From Cyrtodaria siliqua (taxonomy: Eukaryota > Mollusca > Bivalvia > Adapedonta > Hiatellidae): DNA of 64,000 nucleotides. This document shows positions 11,201-20,394 of the stretch, in pieces. Position numbers and translations under genes: made by a program. The notes beneath the pieces are model-generated. The model was not told the origin of the DNA and ran no database searches. It worked only from the letters and a program-made list of their open reading frames with translations. Positions within the stretch are counted from its first letter, which is position 1. Each line of letters begins with the position of its first letter. The DNA lies in contig JAWPHD010001135.1 of assembly GCA_037043455.1 (NCBI GenBank), positions 124,001 to 188,000 of the forward strand. The letters are read 5' to 3'.

Positions 11201-14200
11201 ATGACCTTCAGACATGAATGGTTTATAAGTCTCCATAACAGAATCAAACTGGCATTTCTTGACCTAAAAAATTGCATTGTTTCCAACACGTGAGACCAGT
11301 AGGTTTGATACCCTCTTTTTGTTGTTACTTCCTTTTCAAAGTAAAGCACTCAGAAATGAGGGGACCTTTCGTTTTGCAATAATTGCTATTAATTTGAAAT
11401 AAGGATTTTAGATCAGTATTCTCATTAGATGCTTGATGTTTAGAAGTACGAGAATGAGATTTAGAAGTACTGTCGTACGCGTGAGAGGGTTTCTTCAATG
11501 AAAAATGCTGATAAGGGCTTTCTTTGTGAACAAAAAGAAACCTTGTTGCATTTCCTATTCGACTTTTATACTTATCGTCTTCTTCTTCTTATTATTGTTG
11601 TTGTGAGTTAGCGAATAATCATCCATCAAACGTGCAGCATAAACCAAAGTTTCCAACTAGGATTTAACATCATTGTTTATATACTTTTTGAACTCTTCAA
11701 TTAAAATAAGTTACCTTAACTTCTCATGATTACGCTCAATTTTCTAGGAAGCACATCATCTATCAAATAATTGTTCTTTGGTTCGAGCAAATTCAACATG
11801 TGTTTGATCATTTTTCCTTTCTTACAATTTCTAAACTTCTGCCTATATGCCTTGGGAACTAATCCATAAGCTTTTGAGATAATATCTTTAACAGTTTGAT
11901 ATGAGGAAATAATAATAAGTCCAGCAGGAATAGTAGCATTCACAGAATACAGTCACTCCAACAAGTACTACAAAGCAAAGATGATACAAAAGGTTCATCA
12001 TAACACATTCAGTAAAACACAAATCACAAACATATAAGGGTTGACAACAGGGGTACCACCATGGAACGGTCAGTGGCAAAAAGGACTACCGGGAAGTTTA
12101 AACCGGTTCAAGGGTGCACCAAAAGAAATATAAAAAGATCGGACAGGGAAAGTAGCATTCAAGGAGGACAGTAAACCACAAAACACAGACCTCACTCTTA
12201 CCTTGTCATCATCCCTAAACAACAGGGCAGTGTAAATAAAAAATAATCTCCGCCGAGAACTTTGTTAAACAGTTAACTGAATGTAAATCTCACGGACTTT
12301 TCCAGTTAAAACACTCGGTAAAAGTAATGTCAGATGTTATATTGGCCATTTCAAATTTTCAGCAATTTTCTCAAAATGAAGAACATATTTTTCAACTTCC
12401 TTTTCTTGAAAAGGCGGTACTAATCTGTTTAGTAACATCAAAAGTGGTTGAGTGGGAGAGTGGCGGTGAACGTGAATTTGCCTTGCTGACCAATTTTTTT
12501 TTCCGCATCTCTAATTCAAATTCTCTTCTTTCTTTTTCTTACTTAAATTTCATTTCCATTTCTTTTTCTTTTTCAATTTGCATTTGCATTCGTTTTTCTT
12601 TCACCTGCATTTCTTTTTCTATCTTCATTTTTCTAATTCTATTTCTTTTTAATTGTACATCAAATTCCGTTTCCACCAATGAATCAATATACTATTTTCC
12701 TATATATATTAACTTGTTTACAAGCCCGTTGGCGGGCATTTGTTGATTTACATATATACATAGTTTATATTGCTACCATATCATGCCTTATTTGTAGATA
12801 GTTTTATCTTTATACGTTTACATTATTTTAAATTACTACTTCATTCCTTCATGTTTTTGCGCGCAATATGATCTATTTATGTGTCGACGTGCCGTAAAAC
12901 ACCATTCATTCATTCATTCCACCAATACATTTAATGCATCTACTCCAAAAATTTCTTCATAAACCAAAAATTGCACCAACATATTTTTAATCTCAGATTT
13001 TCTCATAGCAGATTTACATTTTGATAACGTTTTGAAAGCAAGAAAAACATATATTTTCTAAATGAATCAAACTCCTCCTGGGCAGGCGTAGCAACACCAT
13101 TTTCAAAATCAAAAACCATTTTGACTGTAGCTGGTTTCATTCTTTATAACATTGAAAATGTACAAAATGTACAATTAAATTTTGTGTTTTTATTATTTAT
13201 TTACTTTTTTATTATTGCCAAAAGCAATGTTTAAATGATTAAAGCACCGAAAAAGTTTCTAACCGGGCGAGCCCCCAATTTCTGTTATGAGTAAAATATA
13301 ACAATAACGGAAGCAAAACCAGCAATACAAAATTATGGTTAACAAATTTATTTGCATACACTATTCACTTACGGAATACACAAATCCAGTTTTTCATTAA
13401 TAGCTAATTTCGAAGTAAGTCCAAATAAAATTATCCAATGTTCCTTTAATTCACATTAGCAAGTGTTTCTTTAATCCAAAACAGTAAGTGTCTCTCTAAT
13501 CCAAAACAGTAAGTGTCTTTTTAATCCAAATATTAATTGTCCTTAGTCTAAATTAATTTCCAATATTTCCGGTTTAGTCCAAATATCCAATTTTCTGTTA
13601 TTATGAATGAGCACAATAATAAGTAAATCTATATTTTATATTTTTAAAAGCATCCAATTCAAATTAACTTCTTACAGAACAGAACTCAACTCAACTGCTG
13701 AGGTGCTCTCAGAGTGTGTTTATATACCACCTAAAGACTGCTCCAAAAGCTTCCCCATAAATAAAGTCCAATGAAAATAGTCCAAATTCATCATAAACGA
13801 TGATGCGTAAAATAGTCCAATGAGAACAGTCCAAATTTCATCATAAATATATTTGCATAAATAATTGCATACATGGTAAACATGTTTACACTTATATTAT
13901 TTTTAATTTTCTTCAAGGCTAAATCAGTAATAAACCTGCAACAATGCTTGTACACTTTCAGTTATAGGTAACACTGTCTATTTTGTGTTGTATGAGTTTT
14001 TACACTGGTGTTTTACTCTTTTCCAAAACATAGTCACATAATAACTTAATTTATAGCGTTCGAGCTGCGTGTGTTCTATTATTAAAACGTCAGTGTGTAT
14101 TTATTTTGTTTCAGAAAACGTCCAGAGAACAGAATTAGACATTCGACCGACTGACCGCCAATGCATGAAGATTAGCGAGTGTGTGGACAGTAGTCAGTAT

Positions 14201-14410
14201 GTTATTCTATTTCTCGAACTTGGTATGACTCACGTCAAAATCAAACAAGTGCAAACAAACAGGAATAACATGAACATCATAAGTATAATATGTGACCTAG
14301 TAATGGCATGGCGGAATGAATTCAACGAGAACGCGACAATACGGGTTTTCCTCGATACCGCTAAAATGTTCAACATGAACATGACTAACATCGAGAGGCT
14401 TTGGATATAA
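5176..14410 (+). CDS. Roc-COR protein with two C-terminal death-fold domains (3' part, 4 exons)
   Basis: Proposed exons: 5176-5288, 5596-6792, 9357-9690 and 14115-14410. All have AG/GT borders and compatible phases (0, 0 and 1 across the three introns). The protein reads from the G4 end of a Roc GTPase (GTHKD), through a COR domain with MVYFMPCLL, to a death-fold domain (RFEVLKYWKQ, LLNLLTHTGDYSSADLVE) and a second one (VILFLELGM, LVMAWRNEF, IERLWI, stop). Roco proteins such as DAPK1 and bivalve relatives combine Roc-COR with death domains and are thought to act in cytoplasmic signalling. Exons for the GTPase P-loop and anything N-terminal are not in the window upstream of 5176. A TAG at 5866-5868 interrupts exon 2, so the copy may be a pseudogene. 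The function is inferred from domains only. Confidence 0.72.
5596..6792 (+). CDS. Roco gene exon: COR domain, with in-frame TAG
   Basis: The acceptor TTGTAG is followed by AIDRIFAEIIKTMEIEDLQ. COR-type features follow: an EELHRLDSVADDP segment, a FLEYEHCKGHLMYYP segment, VVLEPMILVRFINLI and MVYFMPCLL. The frame is open for 399 codons except for TAG at 5866-5868. The donor is ATG|GTATAT at 6793. Downstream of the stop the frame has no other lesion, so the nonsense change looks recent, polymorphic or due to a sequence error. Confidence 0.75.
7316..7577 (+). mobile_element. Naiad 3'-UTR copy, sense, joined tail-to-tail to the next copy
   Basis: It reads GATTTCTTTATTTACACTG through GGTTTGGTGCACCCTAGAAC and CAAGGCGGTAGCCCTATTG to CTTTCCCTGTCCGATCTTTTT, the complete 3' UTR terminus. 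It joins directly to an antisense copy. Confidence 0.85.
7578..7760 (-). mobile_element. Naiad 3'-UTR copy, antisense
   Basis: It starts at GGGCTACCGTCTTGGAACGG and runs to TAAATAAAGAAATCCCCGCC and beyond. With the preceding sense copy it forms a tail-to-tail inverted pair, an arrangement known for Penelope-like insertions. Confidence 0.85.
7795..7910 (-). repeat. Naiad C-terminal coding fragment
   Basis: AAGTTTGTAAATCACATCTC, GACGGGTTGTGAT and CAGAAGTGTTTTAAGATTGC match the minus-strand Naiad C-terminal region at 23,025-23,145. Confidence 0.7.
8170..8480 (-). repeat. Dispersed repeat family R2, antisense copy
   Basis: It shares blocks with 27,555-27,870: GCCGTCTTCGGGATGG, GAACGGTAGCATATTTC, TCATGAACAGTCTCAATCAA and CGTGTTCGGTCGTTTCC. 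The class is unknown; there is no recognisable coding region. Confidence 0.65.
8483..8562 (-). repeat. Naiad C-terminal coding fragment
   Basis: GGTAAGGGTAACCCTGTTGG and AAGGCTGAAGTCCTCAA match the same region of the 23.1-kb copy. Confidence 0.65.
8780..9056 (+). mobile_element. Naiad 3'-UTR copy, sense
   Basis: A nearly complete 3' UTR: TTCTTTATTTACACTGGCCT, GGTTTGGTGCACCCTAGAAC, TGACCGTTCCAAGGCGGTAG, then CCTTCCCTGTCCGATATTTTT. Confidence 0.85.
9064..9300 (+). repeat. TA-flanked MITE-like sequence
   Basis: TATACTGTCGCAAAAG, GGTTAACCCGTTTCTAACGC, CAAACGCTTTCAAAT and TGACGTCACG recur inverted at 51,160-51,300. The outer TATACTGTCGC is probably one terminus of a non-autonomous DNA element. 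The second terminus is not clear. Confidence 0.5.
9357..9690 (+). CDS. Roco gene exon: first death-fold domain
   Basis: The acceptor is TTCTAGCAG, and the donor is TACG|GTAATA at 9691 (phase 1). The translation includes DKCLARLACKLND, MLQNALSIARRAV, LARFEVLKYWKQSSETG and RTLLNLLTHTGD. This is the helix pattern of a death domain with its central tryptophan. An alternative donor at 9657 would leave the next exon out of frame, so 9691 was chosen. Confidence 0.7.
9937..9992 (-). repeat. Fragment of the gypsy-like LTR (3' tip)
   Basis: TGTTACGAGTAAAATGTAAC and GGAAGCAAAAACAGCAATAC match the LTR edge at 13,283 (TGTTATGAGTAAAATATAAC, GGAAGCAAAACCAGCAATAC). It probably marks the remains of the 3' LTR, cut off by the adjacent Tc1-like fragment. 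Confidence 0.65.
10008..10409 (+). pseudogene. Tc1/mariner-type transposase, C-terminal half
   Basis: The 133-residue open frame contains LQHDNARPHTAAVTRH (second catalytic Asp, D36 of this fragment) and NSPDLSPIEHIWDELGRR (third catalytic residue, E71). With 34 residues between them it fits the DD34E spacing of Tc1-like transposases. The N-terminal DNA-binding part and the first Asp are missing, so it is a truncated copy. The start at 10008 is merely the first ATG; the homology runs through to the stop. Confidence 0.88.
11922..12258 (-). mobile_element. Naiad 3'-UTR copy inserted in the gypsy-like gag
   Basis: TCCAGCAGGAATAGTAGC, CACAGAATACAGTC, GGTTGACAACAGGGGTACC, AACGGTCAGTGGCAAAAAGG and CAGTGTAAATAAAAAATAA correspond to the antisense Naiad end. 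The internal order is partly rearranged. Confidence 0.7.
12681..12916 (+). mobile_element. 5'-truncated I-like LINE tail with 10-bp target duplication
   Basis: Only the last 236 bp of the LINE 3' UTR are present, ending CATTCATTCA. TTCCACCAAT at 12671-12680 is repeated exactly at 12917-12926, flanking the insert. It interrupts the gypsy-like gag region. Confidence 0.9.
13262..13282 (-). promoter_or_regulatory. Primer-binding site resembling tRNA-Pro
   Basis: Directly after the LTR on the minus strand comes TTGGGGGCTCGCCCGG. This is close to the TGGGGGCTCGTCCGG site used by tRNA-Pro-primed retroelements. Confidence 0.75.
13283..13943 (-). repeat. Long terminal repeat of the gypsy-like element (5' LTR)
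   Basis: On the minus strand it starts TGTTGCAGG and ends CATAACA, about 661 bp, followed immediately by the primer-binding site. An AT-rich region includes several diverged AGTCCAAAT-type repeats. An end fragment of the same LTR is at 9937. No convincing target duplication was found. Confidence 0.78.
14115..14410 (+). CDS. Roco gene last exon: second death-fold domain and stop
   Basis: The acceptor TTTGTTTCAG precedes 14115. The reading frame ENVQRTELDIRPTDRQ..MAWRNEFNENATIRVFLDTAKMF..IERLWI ends at TAA 14408-14410. The spacing of hydrophobic residues and the tryptophan match a second death-fold domain at the C terminus. Other frames of this exon stop early, which fixes the phase. Confidence 0.7.
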
Positions 14411-14424
14411 CAGTATGAGATAAA

Positions 14425-14583
14425 TTTTAAGGGAGGATGTGTTAGAGAAGCAGGAACATGTGTATGCCTTGATGTACCTCCGAGGTTATTAATATAACCT
14501 CTAAAATACATATAAGGTACATGTATTGAACATAACTGAACTGAACTGAGAAGAGAATAAATAACGGAAATGCAAACAAACAT
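14425..14583 (+). repeat. Short LTR-like sequence with polypurine tract; AATAAA at 14556
   Basis: AAGGGAGGA is followed by TGTTAGAGAAGC and about 145 bp ending AAACAAACA. It includes a TATA-like ACATATAAGG and AATAAA (14556-14561). Polypurine tract plus TG...CA borders suggest the 3' end of an LTR element. It lies only about 15 bp after the Roco stop codon, so it may supply that gene's polyadenylation signal. No second LTR was found. Confidence 0.5.
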
Positions 14584-14589
14584 TACCTA

Positions 14590-15590
14590 ATTCAGGTTTG
14601 TGTGCCATTTCAACCGGTTTATATACAGACGTTCAATGCAAACGCACCATTAAATCCATATGTTTTTGCCGTTGGATTATTCACAAACCATTTGGAATAT
14701 AACTTCTGAACCAAGTTTTGTTTTCTGAAATATGAAACAATGAGATACAGGGTCCTATAGAAGTATTGACGTATTGAATCTTGATACATAACTTGTCTTA
14801 CATGTTTATTGGTAGGATTTTATGACAAGCAATTAGGCGGTTATTTACCTTGTCATTTAACATTGTTTACTATGGATAATCATAGCAAGAAAACTGTTCC
14901 ATTCAGTTTCAAGCTGCGATAATCTGTCTCGGAATAAATCCCAATTGGTTTTACTGGCTTTTTTATTGTTTGACTTCTGACAGAATTATATAAAAAATGT
15001 TTTCGAGAAATTGATTTACTTGTGCGGTGTAAAAAGAAACCCGACAACAATGTTTAATCACTAAATCCTGATATGCACGTCAAAAATGTTAAATATAGAC
15101 TCGTTATAGGGATTATATCATATTTTGTCCAAAATTCCTCAAATTCGAACATTTAAAAGAATTTGTTTTGTGGTGCGTTTTCATTGACCATGAGTATATA
15201 TATTCACGTAAACAACATAGCGTGCAAACAGCTCATAAACTACACTCATTATAATTCCTAATAACCACTTTTGTAGCTTAATTAATTTCTTATTTTAAAT
15301 AATTTTAGAATAGTTGAGCGGTAAGTATTTTGTTTTTTGACCAATGGCTTGTAAACTCTGCATGTTTTTGTTTAAATGGTGACATCTTTTCGAGATTTAC
15401 ACTCTGTTTATATAAAAACATAACATGAATCGAAGTCCGCTTAAAGATATAAACTTCTTCCAAAGGTCCATTATCATACTCTTTTCTTAAAATGGGTAGG
15501 AAATAATATAACAAAATACAAAAAAAACAACAGTTTGACTAATTTAAGTTTGAAATTCAAGTAATAATGTTTCGACAATATCTTTGCAAA
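14590..15590. other. AT-rich stretch without recognisable features
   Basis: No gene, convincing repeat or RNA was seen. A short block near 15,170 (GGTGCGTTTTCATTGACC) recurs near 27,340. Confidence 0.5.
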
Positions 15591-15592
15591 CT

Positions 15593-15645
15593 TGACTGTC
15601 CTCCATGAATGCTACTTTCCCTGTCCGATCTTTTTATATTTCTTT
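15593..15645 (+). mobile_element. Very short Naiad tip (about 50 bp)
   Basis: GACTGTCCTCCATGAATGCT and ACTTTCCCTGTCCGATCTTTTT are only the last 50 bp of the element, an extreme 5' truncation. Confidence 0.75.
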
Positions 15646-15654
15646 TTACTATAG

Positions 15655-15815
15655 TTATAATGTTACTAAAACATGATATCTACACAATTTTATTTGGCAT
15701 ATTTTAGAATTATGTTTCTAAAGTTTCTTTTGCAAACCCATTTTGTAGTGGTAATGCTAGTAAAACCTGATGCCAAAATAATTTTAGTTGGCATATTTTA
15801 GAATTAATAACACCT
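15655..15815 (+). repeat. Direct duplication, diverged
   Basis: GGTAATGCTAGTAAAACCTGA and TTGGCATATTTTAGAATTA blocks occur twice, near 15,660-15,715 and 15,750-15,805. Confidence 0.55.
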
Positions 15816-16002
15816 AGAGCTGGACTAATTCGAAGGTCTCAACAACATCTATTTACCCAGCTGTATAAGTCTTATATTTACTGGAGTATTAAATAATAGA
15901 ATCTTCAAATGGGTTGAAGATAACAATATAATCACTGATGCGCAGTTTGGCTTCAGGTCTGGTAAATCTACTGTAGATGCCACTTCGTGGTTGACTGACC
16001 TC

Positions 16003-16050
16003 CTTGATTGCTACTTTCCCTGTCCGATCTTTTTATATTTCTTTCTATTC
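16003..16050 (+). mobile_element. Very short Naiad tip (about 45 bp)
   Basis: CTCCTTGATTGCTACTTTCC and CTGTCCGATCTTTTTATATTT, the last 45-50 bp of the element, interrupt the LINE RT frame. Confidence 0.75.
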
Positions 16051-16464
16051 TCCATTCTATTGTTAAAAAAACTTGAAATGAAATTAAACGTTTATATTGC
16101 GCGTTTGTAGATGTTAGGCGTGCATTTGACAGTATAACTAGAAACGCACTCTGGTATAAATTTTTAAGCTGGCTGTAATCGGGATCATTCTTTCTCCGCG
16201 TTATAAAAGATATGTATAGCAAGGTAAAATCCTCCGTGAGACAATGTAACTCTTACTCGGAGGTTTTCGAAAATTCGACTGGTCTTATGCTAGGGGAGAT
16301 AATCTCACCTATAATGTTTTGTCTGTTTTTGGAAGATATGGAATTATCAAGTCAAGACTCTACGTACAGTGGTTTGCAGTTAGACGATTTAATGTAGAAC
16401 TTATTAATTTTTGCCGATGATATGATAATATTTGGAAAATCACCTGAAGAATTACAACACTACC

Positions 16465-16641
16465 ATATATACATAGTTTATATTGCTACCGTATCATCCC
16501 TTATTTGTAGATAGTTTTATCTTTATACGTTTACATTATTTTTAATAGCTACTTCATTCTATCATGATTCATCGGTTTTTGCGCACAATATGACCTATTT
16601 ATGTGTCGACGTGCCATAAAACACCATTCATTCATTCATTT
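16465..16641 (+). mobile_element. 5'-truncated I-like LINE tail with 14-bp target duplication
   Basis: It starts in the 3' UTR (ATATATACATAGTTTATATT) and ends CATTCATTCATTT. ATTACAACACTACC at 16451-16464 is repeated at 16642-16655. It interrupts the RT just after the SPEEL codons. Confidence 0.92.
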
Positions 16642-17145
16642 ATTACAACACTACCTAAAGTTAAATGAATATTGTAATGATTGGAGATCAGAAGTTAATT
16701 TCGATAAAACAAAAAATATGGTATTTCGGAAGCGAGGGACTCTATAGGCCAATGAAGTTTGTACCTATAGTGGTTCACAGTTAGAGGTAATTATCCAGTT
16801 TTTAACTATACTGGGAATTTTGCTTTAAACCAAGAATATGTCATTGGTAAAAGTTTCAAAATACTTTGCTATAATCAAATACACGCGAGTTCAAATTAAA
16901 ACCAAGTACTATGCGCCAGTTTGTAGTATATATTCTACATTATAGTGGCGAAACTTGGGGATATGCAAAATCGATACAAATAGAAAGAATTCATTTACAA
17001 TTTTGTTAGAAACTACTTAAAGTTAAGAGAAGTACATCTTCGCTGGCGGTATTTGTAGAATTAGGTAGAAACCCTCTTTACATATCAAAATATTAAGTAT
17101 CATAAAATACTGGTTTAACCAGTATAACAGATACTATAATTGGAT

Positions 17146-17284
17146 TATTACTAGAGTAACGTGTTCTGAAAGTTTGTATCACCTCGAGTAGGTAAACGCC
17201 AGATCAAGGATCACACGGGTGGTGGAGCCTTGAGTGTGATCCTGATCTGGCACTTCCAGAATACGTTACTCTAGTAATGATCCT
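17146..17284 (+). mobile_element. Small foldback MITE
   Basis: ATTACTAGAGTAACGTGTTCTG on the left is the inverse of CAGAATACGTTACTCTAGTAAT on the right with one mismatch. A second inner palindrome (CCAGATCAAGGATCACAC / GTGTGATCCTGATCTGG) makes a cruciform. It is about 135 bp and lies within the LINE relic. Confidence 0.75.
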
Positions 17285-17629
17285 TTTATTATATACCTCT
17301 TACACATCATTAATATAGAAATATTTGCATTACTATTGCATACACATTCAATAAAGCATATTATTTCTCGATAAAGTGCAGCGGTAAAATGTATGTAGTT
17401 TTAAGGTGTTGTTGTTCGCTGGTCTGACCTACATGTTTTGCTTGAATCATTGGAAAAACCGCTGATCTATTTTTAGTAAGATAGTGATACTAATTCTATT
17501 TTTAGTAGCATAGTGATAACCTGTAGTGTGATACAGGTTGTTGTATTCCATTGTAATAAAATGAAAGTACTATTTATATATTATTGATAGGTATATAATT
17601 AAATCCTCTCGAATATTTTTAATTCATTA

Positions 17630-18478
17630 TTGCAAGATTGTAATACAGGAGCTGTTAATTGGTTATCCAATGTAAAGACCCTACTCGAAGAACATGGCTT
17701 TGGAGATGTGTGGTTAAAGCCACATAGCGTTAATAAAAACAAAAAGTTTAATTTTTAAAAGAAGACTTATTGATTGTTTTATTAAAAAATCGCAAGAAAA
17801 AGTATTGATAATACTGGTGCATTATTTTAGTAGAAATACTTTAAAAAAATGAGTTTGCATTAAATGAGTTTGCATTTGAAAACTATCTTGATATTGTACC
17901 AAGTAACTTAAAGTGTTTTATCCCGAGGCTAATGCTTTCTTCTCATTCTCTAAGAATTGAGCAAGGTAGATTTGGACGAAATAGATTACACAGAAATGAA
18001 AGATGCTGTACTTTTTGTGAAAAACAAACAAACGATGTTGAAGATGAATATCATTCCATTACCATTTGCCCTGCTTTTCATGATATAAGGAGCAGTTTCT
18101 TATTGAAAAAAGATTATAAACGTCCGAGCTTTATGAAATTATTGTGAATTAATGACATCTGAAAATAAGAAAAAGAATTAATAACTTTGGCGAAATATAT
18201 CAAAAGTGCATTTGACCAAAGAACTATTTTAATAAATAATTCAGTTTAAGTTCATTCTATACTATAAGGTATATGTATTGAATAATCACTCTTTAACATG
18301 TTATAAAGCATGCTGTTTCTTGTTATTTGTGTTTCAATTTTGTTTGTTTGCTATTCCACAAAATATTATATAATTATTGTATTGTTCACTTTCATTTATT
18401 GTGTACAATCATGTTGACCAACGAGGTACTATGTACAATTGAATAAAATTCTGTAATTCTGTTCTGTTCTGTTATAAT
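17630..18478 (+). pseudogene. LINE C-terminal zinc-finger region and 3' end with (TTCTG)n tail
   Basis: TGAVNWLSNVKTLLEEHGFG is followed by LRIEQGRFGRNRLHRNERCC, TFCEKQTNDVEDEYHSITIC and PAF: the CC-HC tail of the same FADD-type LINE. The 3' UTR ends ATAAAATTCTGTAATTCTG then TTCTGTTCTGTT. Confidence 0.8.
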
Positions 18479-18645
18479 TTATGTCTAACAAAACACATTG
18501 ACTCAAAAGCTTTAAAATGTGTTCATGCAATGAGATTTAAACTGTTTATTTTGTAGTTCTCTAATCATGCGTGAAATACACGAAACAATAGGTAAATTAT
18601 TGACATATTCTTAGATGGGTTGTTAGGAATTTTATCTAGTATATA

Positions 18646-19128
18646 CACTCAAGTGATATGAAAACGCAACACGGGAATTTCCGCTATATATTGTATGTAC
18701 AATATGCTGCTTTTAATCGAATGGTACATGGCTACGTAAGACCTTTCCTTTTGGAAAACATACTTAAACAACAAATAATACAGCAAATAGTATTCCTTCA
18801 ATGTTTAATTATTCACAGAGTACGCGTTTGGCTCAATCATGTGAGCAAACTTAGGATGCAACATTTTGCAAACTATTTACGTTAAATACAGTACTGAACT
18901 AGCTCAATTTTTCAAAGAGCTACTTCAACATTTATGAAGTTCTTGCTACAAAGTGTAGTGTGATTAAAACGTCTACAACATCACAGTTGTGTCCTTTCTC
19001 TAGTTAACTGCAACTTTCTTTTTAAAAAACATCTCGGGATTTCTTTGGAATATTATGTGCAATTAAGTGTGCAGTATATACAATATATAGCGGAAATTCC
19101 CGTGTTGCGTTTTCATATCACTTGCGTG
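18646..19128 (+). mobile_element. 483-bp MITE with about 45-bp inverted termini and TA duplication
   Basis: The left end CACTCAAGTGATATGAAAAC runs on to CGGGAATTTCCGCTATATA and is inverted at the right end, ending CACTTGCGTG. TA lies on both sides (18644-18645, 19129-19130), as in Tc1/mariner-mobilised elements. No transposase is encoded. A relative with different outer termini is at 23,929-24,403. Confidence 0.85.
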
Positions 19129-19324
19129 TATTTAGTAAAGGTCAAATGAATACAATCTAACTCAATTAAGGATGGTTTTGAAATTTTCAAGACATTTTAA
19201 GAATTTTTATTCTTTTAAATCATAGTTTTCTTTGGCAACATACTTATTTCAATTTTTGCATTCTAGTATATAAGGATATAATATAGGACTGAAGATGGTA
19301 AGAATCAAATGTTAAGCAAAATTG

Positions 19325-19565
19325 TTTTATGTCCCCGAAGGGCGGCATATAATAGTCGCACCGTCCGTCCGTCCGTCAGTCAGTCCGTCTTTACAATCAT
19401 GTCCGGTCAATAACTCTGGCATTCCTGGACGGATTTTCACACTTAGAGGTCAAAGGTCATAAAGAAGTGCTTTCGTGCCCGGTTAATAACTCCGACATTT
19501 ATGCACGGATTTTCAAATAACTTTGCAAAAGTGCTCACCACAACAAGATGACGTGTCGCACGCAA
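19325..19565 (+). repeat. Mollusc tandem-core dispersed element (HINE/pearl-like), partial
   Basis: It starts TGTCCCCGAAGGGCGGCATA, then CCGTCCGTCCGTC, then about 1.5 units with CCGGTCAATAACTC, GAGGTCAAAGGTCA and AAGTGCTCACCACAACAAG. It is the same family as 25,803-26,520. Confidence 0.75.
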
Positions 19566-19599
19566 AAGTCGAACAGGAAATTCATCTTTCACAGAACAC

Positions 19600-19865
19600 A
19601 GTAAATCCAAACACACGCAAAACGACAAACCTGAATGGCAATGTTAATAAGGAATACAGGCATATGACGTCACAAACACAAAAAGGGTTGACAATAGGGC
19701 AACCGCCTTGGAACGGTCAGTGGCAAATAAAATTCCGCTGGGGGTTTAAACCAGGTTCTAGGGTGCACCAATCCTCACTCTTACACTGCTATCATCCCAA
19801 TAAAACGGGACAGTGTTAATAAAGAAATCCCCCCATGAACTATTCTCTAACCAACAAGGCAATAT
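19600..19865 (-). mobile_element. Naiad 3'-UTR copy, antisense
   Basis: CACAAAAAGGGTTGACAATAG, CCGCCTTGGAACGGTCAGTG, GGTTCTAGGGTGCACCAA and CAGTGTTAATAAAGAAATCC are in antisense order. Confidence 0.85.
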
Positions 19866-20260
19866 AAGTAAAACACAAAGATGCTCTTGTGTATATAAAT
19901 ACAAAAAACAATTGCCCAGAAAGCAAATTTAAAGTGGAAATCCTATTGGCGACCTGTAAATGGGTCCACCACCAATCATGCAGTGCCTTGCAAAATGATA
20001 GGATCATAACCTCTTTTGATAAACCTTTTAACAAGTTTAACAAAGATAGTATGAACGTGATCATTACCAAGGACATTACGAAGTTTCTAAATCACGTCAT
20101 CATAGAAGTCAGGTTGTGATAGTCCTTGTCGCAGAAGAGTTCTTAAATTACTTTTATATTAGGAAAAAAGATCAGGGTTACCATAATAACATTTTGCAAA
20201 GGTTTTACGAAGTTTATGGTAACGGTAGCCCTGATGGAGTAGCTCGAAAACAAATGGAGA
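19866..20260 (-). pseudogene. Naiad C-terminal coding fragment
   Basis: The minus strand encodes blocks corresponding to FSKFYYRNPDLLSIYK, LDFYGDVLYKL, LRKI and HDHFHTIFVKL of the 1.6-2.3 kb copy, with frame breaks. The region holding the candidate SECIS is not recognisable here. Confidence 0.75.
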
Positions 20261-20394
20261 GAGAAACAAGAATCAAATATTCTAATTCGGTCAAAAACAA
20301 GAAGTATGACCAAGAAAAAGACTGAAATATAAATATAATTGTCAATGTTCCAATTCTCTTCTATGTAGTGCCCCGTTTATAGTAAGAAAGAAAG

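Larger units (their letters stand above)
10740..13282 (-). mobile_element. Ty3/Gypsy-like retrotransposon, internal gag-protease region, decayed
   Basis: Minus strand, from the primer site: a gag start (MKPATVKMVFDFENGV, about 13,150), a K/E/M-rich coiled-coil segment (12,670-12,480), a SCAN-like capsid portion (VPPFQEKEVEKY, about 12,400; AYRQKFRNCKKG, about 11,830) and an aspartic protease (KPFMSEGHKSLIGDS; RDIRAPQSLLL where the active DTG should be; VHLLLGNDVAGDKV). Reverse transcriptase and integrase are not seen. Multiple frameshifts and two insertions (LINE tail 12,681-12,916; Naiad 11,922-12,258) break it. The protease active site is lost. Confidence 0.8.
9691..14114 (+). other. Roco intron 3, filled with mobile elements
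   Basis: It holds a Tc1-like fragment, a gypsy-like element on the minus strand with nested insertions, and a 661-bp LTR (listed separately). Confidence 0.6.
15825..17145 (+). pseudogene. LINE reverse transcriptase (FADD type), interrupted
   Basis: The frame gives NNRIFKWVEDNNIITDAQFG, FRSGKSTVDAT, VIKDMYSKVKSSVRQCNSYS, SPIMFCLFLEDMEL, LLIFADDMIIFGKSPEEL (the FADD catalytic motif), and LNEYCNDWRSEVNFDKTK. After that only decayed RT thumb sequence is left. A Naiad tip (about 16,003-16,045) and a LINE tail (16,465-16,641) are inserted, and stops and frameshifts are many. It belongs to the CR1/Jockey-like LINE breadth and differs from the I-like family. The C-terminal part continues at 17,630. 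Confidence 0.85.

Noticed and set aside
12327..12746. 139-codon plus-strand ORF rich in Phe, Ser and Ile
   Set aside because: It is the shadow of a K/E-rich coiled-coil gag segment on the minus strand.
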